DNA of 64,000 bases, from positions 806,001 through 870,000 of the forward strand of contig NZ_LPVF01000008.1 of NCBI RefSeq assembly GCF_001517105.1, given 5' to 3'. The translations under genes and the position numbers were made by a program. The DNA comes from Bacillus halotolerans. GTDB lineage: Bacteria > Bacillota > Bacilli > Bacillales > Bacillaceae. Under the pieces are notes generated by a model. It did no database searches. It was not told the DNA's origin and saw only the letters and a list, made by a program, of their open reading frames with translations. Shown in pieces: positions 61,579-64,000 of the stretch. Position 1 is the first letter of the stretch. Every line of letters starts with the position of its first letter.

Positions 61579-62076
61579 TTATAGGTCATTTCGCAGTTGT
61601 TTTTTCATATAGACTGTCATATGTCCTTTGCCCAGGTCTTTCTCGCCTGCTCGGACATATCCTTTTCTTTCATACATCTCGATCAGCCACGGGTGCTTAT
61701 CCGCTGTTCCTAGCGATACAAACGGAACCTTTAACGTATCGCGCAGGATGGTCTGCTCAAGCCATTGAAGCAGCTTTGTCCCGACTCCCTTTTGCCCGGT
61801 TTCAGGATCAACAGCGAACCACCAGATATGAGGAACGCCATACGGTCCGGGCTGCTGTCCCCAAGGCATTCGTAAGGAGATGGTCGCGATGATCCGCCCG
61901 TCTTCTTCCATGACGTAACAGGCGTTTTTTCGGATATTGTTTAAGACCAGATCCAGATCCGCATGGGCCGCGGCAAAACGAATGCCGAGCTTTCGAATCG
62001 GTTCATAGGCGCGCCATGTCAGCTCGAGAAGCTGTTCGGCATCACATTCAGCTGCGAGGCGATATTGCGTCTTCAT
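61579..62076 (-). CDS. yxeL: GNAT N-acetyltransferase (YxeL/SnaB)
   Basis: A 165-residue GNAT enzyme starting at ATG 62076. The acetyl-CoA pyrophosphate loop is seen in VDPETGQKGVGTKLLQWLE (about 105-123). In B. subtilis SnaB acetylates S-(2-succino)cysteine, priming it for cleavage by YxeK. It begins 13 bases after yxeK, behind GGAGGAACG. Confidence 0.92.
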   Translation of the reverse strand: MKTQYRLAAECDAEQLLELTWRAYEPIRKLGIRFAAAHADLDLVLNNIRKNACYVMEEDGRIIATISLRMPWGQQPGPYGVPHIWWFAVDPETGQKGVGTKLLQWLEQTILRDTLKVPFVSLGTADKHPWLIEMYERKGYVRAGEKDLGKGHMTVYMKKQLRNDL

Positions 62077-62089
62077 CGAGCGTTCCTCC

Positions 62090-63415
62090 TTACTTCGCAT
62101 AACGGTTTACCGGTTTTTCTAAACCAAAATGCTCTCTCAATGTTGTGCCTTCATATTCGTTTCTGAACACGCCGCGCTCCTGTAAAATCGGAACCACTTT
62201 GTCAACGAACAGTTCAATTCCTTCCGGAAGAAGCGGAGGCATAATATTAAATCCGTCACAAGCTTTATGATCGACCCATTCCTGCATCTTGTCGGCAAGC
62301 TGTTCCGGCGTTCCGACAAAAATGTGATGGCCTCTGGAGCCTGCAACGTATTTGTAAAGCTCACGTATTGTCATATTGTCTCGTTCAGCCATTTCTTGAA
62401 CAAGCTTAAATCGGCTCTTCACCGCGTTTGATGCATCCGCGTCGAGCTTTGGCAGCGGCCCGTCAAGCGGATATGCAGACAAATCAATTCCGCCTAAATA
62501 ATTCTGCAGGATTTGCAGACCGACAGATGGAATGATTAAATCTTGAAGCTCTTGATATTTAGCCCGCGCCTCTTCTTCAGTGTCTGCGATGACCGGAAAA
62601 ATGCCCGGCATGATCGCGATTTTCTCAGGATCGCGGCCAAACTCGGCTGCCTGCTTTTTAATTGATTGATAAAATTCCTGTGCCGATTCCAAATGGTTTT
62701 GCGCCGTGAAAATCACTTCAGCCGTTTTGGCAGCCAGCGCTTTCCCATCCCCTGATGAGCCCGCCTGAATAATGACCGGCTGGCCCTGCGGCGTTCTTGA
62801 AACGTTCAGAGGCCCGCGGACTGAGAAATAATCTCCTTTGTGGTTGAGCTCGTGCATTTTTTCTTTATCGAAGAATTCACCTGTTTCTTTATTGCGGATA
62901 AAGGCGTCCTCTTCCCATGAATCCCAAAGCCCCTTTACGGCCTCGACAAATTCTTCTGCCCGCTGATAGCGCAAGTGATGTTCGAGATGCTTTTCCCCGC
63001 TGAAATTCAGCGCTGTTGACTCAATGGATGAGGTCACGACATTCCATCCGGCACGGCCGTTGGACAGGTGATCCAGTGAGGCGAATTGTCTGGCAATGTG
63101 AAACGGCTCGCTATAAGTAGTAGAAGCTGTCGCTGTCAGGCCAATTCTTGACGTCACCTGCGCCAAAGCTGAGAGCAAAGTAAATGGCTCAAACCTTGTA
63201 AGCACATTCGGATGCGATTTGCTGTCAATTGACAGGCTGTCTGCTAAAAACAGCATATCCAGCTTGCCCCGCTCCGCTGTTCTCGCCAGCTGTTTAAAAT
63301 AATCCAAGTTCATGCTCGCATCCGCAGGCGCGTCCGGATGCCGCCAAGACGCAACATGATGTCCGGTCCCCGCAAGAAAAACTCCTAATTTGATTTGCTT
63401 CTTTTTGCTTGTCAT
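62090..63415 (-). CDS. yxeK: FMN-dependent monooxygenase YxeK (NtaA/SnaA family)
   Basis: A 441-residue flavin-dependent bacterial luciferase-like monooxygenase, in the group with NtaA and DszA. It uses reduced flavin from a separate reductase. Motifs: GRAGWNVVTS (about 140-149), QAGSSGDGKALAAKTAE (about 220-236) and GFNIMPPLLP (near 390). The B. subtilis enzyme breaks N-acetyl-S-(2-succino)cysteine into oxaloacetate and N-acetylcysteine. It is the first gene after the promoter. Confidence 0.94.
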   Translation of the reverse strand: MTSKKKQIKLGVFLAGTGHHVASWRHPDAPADASMNLDYFKQLARTAERGKLDMLFLADSLSIDSKSHPNVLTRFEPFTLLSALAQVTSRIGLTATASTTYSEPFHIARQFASLDHLSNGRAGWNVVTSSIESTALNFSGEKHLEHHLRYQRAEEFVEAVKGLWDSWEEDAFIRNKETGEFFDKEKMHELNHKGDYFSVRGPLNVSRTPQGQPVIIQAGSSGDGKALAAKTAEVIFTAQNHLESAQEFYQSIKKQAAEFGRDPEKIAIMPGIFPVIADTEEEARAKYQELQDLIIPSVGLQILQNYLGGIDLSAYPLDGPLPKLDADASNAVKSRFKLVQEMAERDNMTIRELYKYVAGSRGHHIFVGTPEQLADKMQEWVDHKACDGFNIMPPLLPEGIELFVDKVVPILQERGVFRNEYEGTTLREHFGLEKPVNRYAK

Positions 63416-63467
63416 GACGTTACTCCTTTTATAATGTTTTAGGCTGAAAAGTCCGAAAAATAAACTC

Positions 63468-63530
63468 CTATATTCCTAGTCGTTTAATATGAATAAATCA
63501 AAATGTACATTTGTATTGCGAGTTTGTCAA
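63468..63530 (-). promoter_or_regulatory. Promoter and CymR-like box of the yxeK operon
   Basis: On the minus strand TTGACA (63530-63525) and TACATT (63507-63502) are 17 bases apart. A TAAACGACTAGGAATATAGG sequence (63487-63468) just downstream resembles the CymR binding motif, agreeing with cysteine-dependent repression in 168. The promoter is clear; the CymR box is tentative. Confidence 0.65.
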
Positions 63531-63637
63531 TGAGTTGAGATTAATTTTTTCTATTTAAGCTGAAAAGACCCTTGCGTGACCATAATGGAACGGCATTGGT
63601 TCATTCAACTAGTGCAATAACCTCTATATCGGCAAGA

Positions 63638-63675
63638 AAACTGAGTCTGATGAAGCAAAGACTCAGTTTTTATAT
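63638..63675. terminator. Hairpin between yxeI and yxeK
   Basis: AACTGAGTCT and AGACTCAGTT form a perfect stem with a 10-base loop, with T-run on the plus strand and a weaker one on the minus strand. No complete gene is visible between 63531 and 63756, so which transcript it ends is unclear. Confidence 0.65.
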
Positions 63676-63753
63676 AAGATTTCGCCATTTCCTTTCCCTT
63701 TTCTTTCGCTTTTAGCAAACTGCCTACCCATTCAAACGCCGTAACGATCGTAT

Positions 63754-63793
63754 AAAAAAACAGCTGACTCCGGATTTAAACCGGAATCAGCTG
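63754..63793 (-). terminator. Terminator of yxeI
   Basis: CAGCTGATTCCGG and CCGGAGTCAGCTG form a near-perfect 13-bp stem, followed by seven T on the minus strand, after the yxeI stop codon. Confidence 0.92.
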
Positions 63794-63804
63794 ATTGATG
63801 TGAA

Positions 63805-64000
63805 TTAATTAAGCTCATGAATACTTTCTTCTGCTTTAGCGGAAAACACTTTAGGCTCCAAACAGTCAAGGTCTTCATGAAACAAATTTACTTTTTGGAT
63901 TTGCCGATTGTCATAGTGGTGGAAATAGTAGTTTCCCGTGTCGTTGCACATCACGGAAGTATATTGCGTATAATGAATTTCGTCTTTTTCCGTTATCACT
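63805..64000 (-). CDS. yxeI: Choloylglycine hydrolase/penicillin V acylase-family protein, C-terminal part
   Basis: Only the last 64 or so residues are inside the window; the gene runs off the right edge. The segment [19 protein letters not shown] is typical of the C-terminus of Ntn hydrolases in the bile-salt hydrolase/penicillin V acylase family, which YxeI of B. subtilis belongs to. The catalytic N-terminal Cys is not visible here. Its own terminator follows. Confidence 0.85.
   Translation of the reverse strand, partial: VITEKDEIHYTQYTSVMCNDTGNYYFHHYDNRQIQKVNLFHEDLDCLEPKVFSAKAEESIHELN

Overview
The window is a chromosomal segment from a member of the Bacillus subtilis group. Gene content, gene order and protein sequences follow the yxjE-to-yxeI segment of B. 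subtilis 168 as I remember it: sco/yxj, nupG, katE, citH, licT, dbpA, the yxi block, bglPH, hut, pdp-nupC-deoC, yxe. Many residues differ from 168, and several loci have been replaced or inserted, so it is a related strain or sister species rather than 168 itself. I cannot fix the species from sequence alone.

Layout. 1-2.8 kb: the end of a ketone-body/short-chain acid operon (yxjC-scoA-scoB, minus strand). 3-4.8 kb: 23S rRNA methyltransferase yxjB behind a short leader-peptide ORF and a terminator-like structure, then an extra short-chain dehydrogenase. 5-11.1 kb: purine nucleoside transporter nupG under a guanine riboswitch, a secreted DUF3298-like protein, the sigma-B-type katE-yxiS stress operon, and citrate transporter citH. 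11.2-16.8 kb: licT followed by a second beta-glucoside PTS operon (bglP-like, bglH-like, then a secreted protein of unknown function) where I expect the lichenase gene bglS. 16.9-22.8 kb: lipoprotein, yxiO, dbpA, yxiM and a PadR/DUF2812 pair. 22.8-27.7 kb: a minus-strand cluster of small immunity-like genes, three of them broken by a nonsense codon or frameshift, with no wapA. 27.7-32.6 kb: yxxF, yxiE and the standard bglP-bglH operon. 33-36.3 kb: an LXG polymorphic toxin operon (yxiB-yxiC-yxiD plus immunity-like genes). 36.4-40.6 kb: an A+T-rich restriction-modification island (vsr, C5 methyltransferase, AlwI/BstNBI-family endonuclease, small regulator, and a possible 29-residue membrane peptide). 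40.7-42.1 kb: arabinanase abn2. 42.7-50.2 kb: the histidine utilisation operon hutPHUIGM with its HutP antitermination leader. 50.3-54.6 kb: the deoxynucleoside operon deoC-nupC-pdp with deoR. 54.7-64 kb: yxxB, yxeR and the S-(2-succino)cysteine-type operon yxeK-L-M-N-O-P-Q, then the end of yxeI.

How the parts work together. Much of the window is nutrient scavenging under CcpA-type control: cre-like sites lie at yxjC, citH, both bglP promoters, abn2 and inside hutP. It is combined with RNA-level switches: the guanine riboswitch, LicT targets, the HutP site and the yxjB leader. The accessory parts concern conflict: LXG toxin, immunity genes, restriction-modification. The points most worth following up are the second LicT-type operon with two tandem RAT/terminator units, the restriction-modification island with its tiny membrane ORF, the leader peptide ending in Arg-Tyr-Arg before yxjB, and the decaying immunity cluster without wapA.
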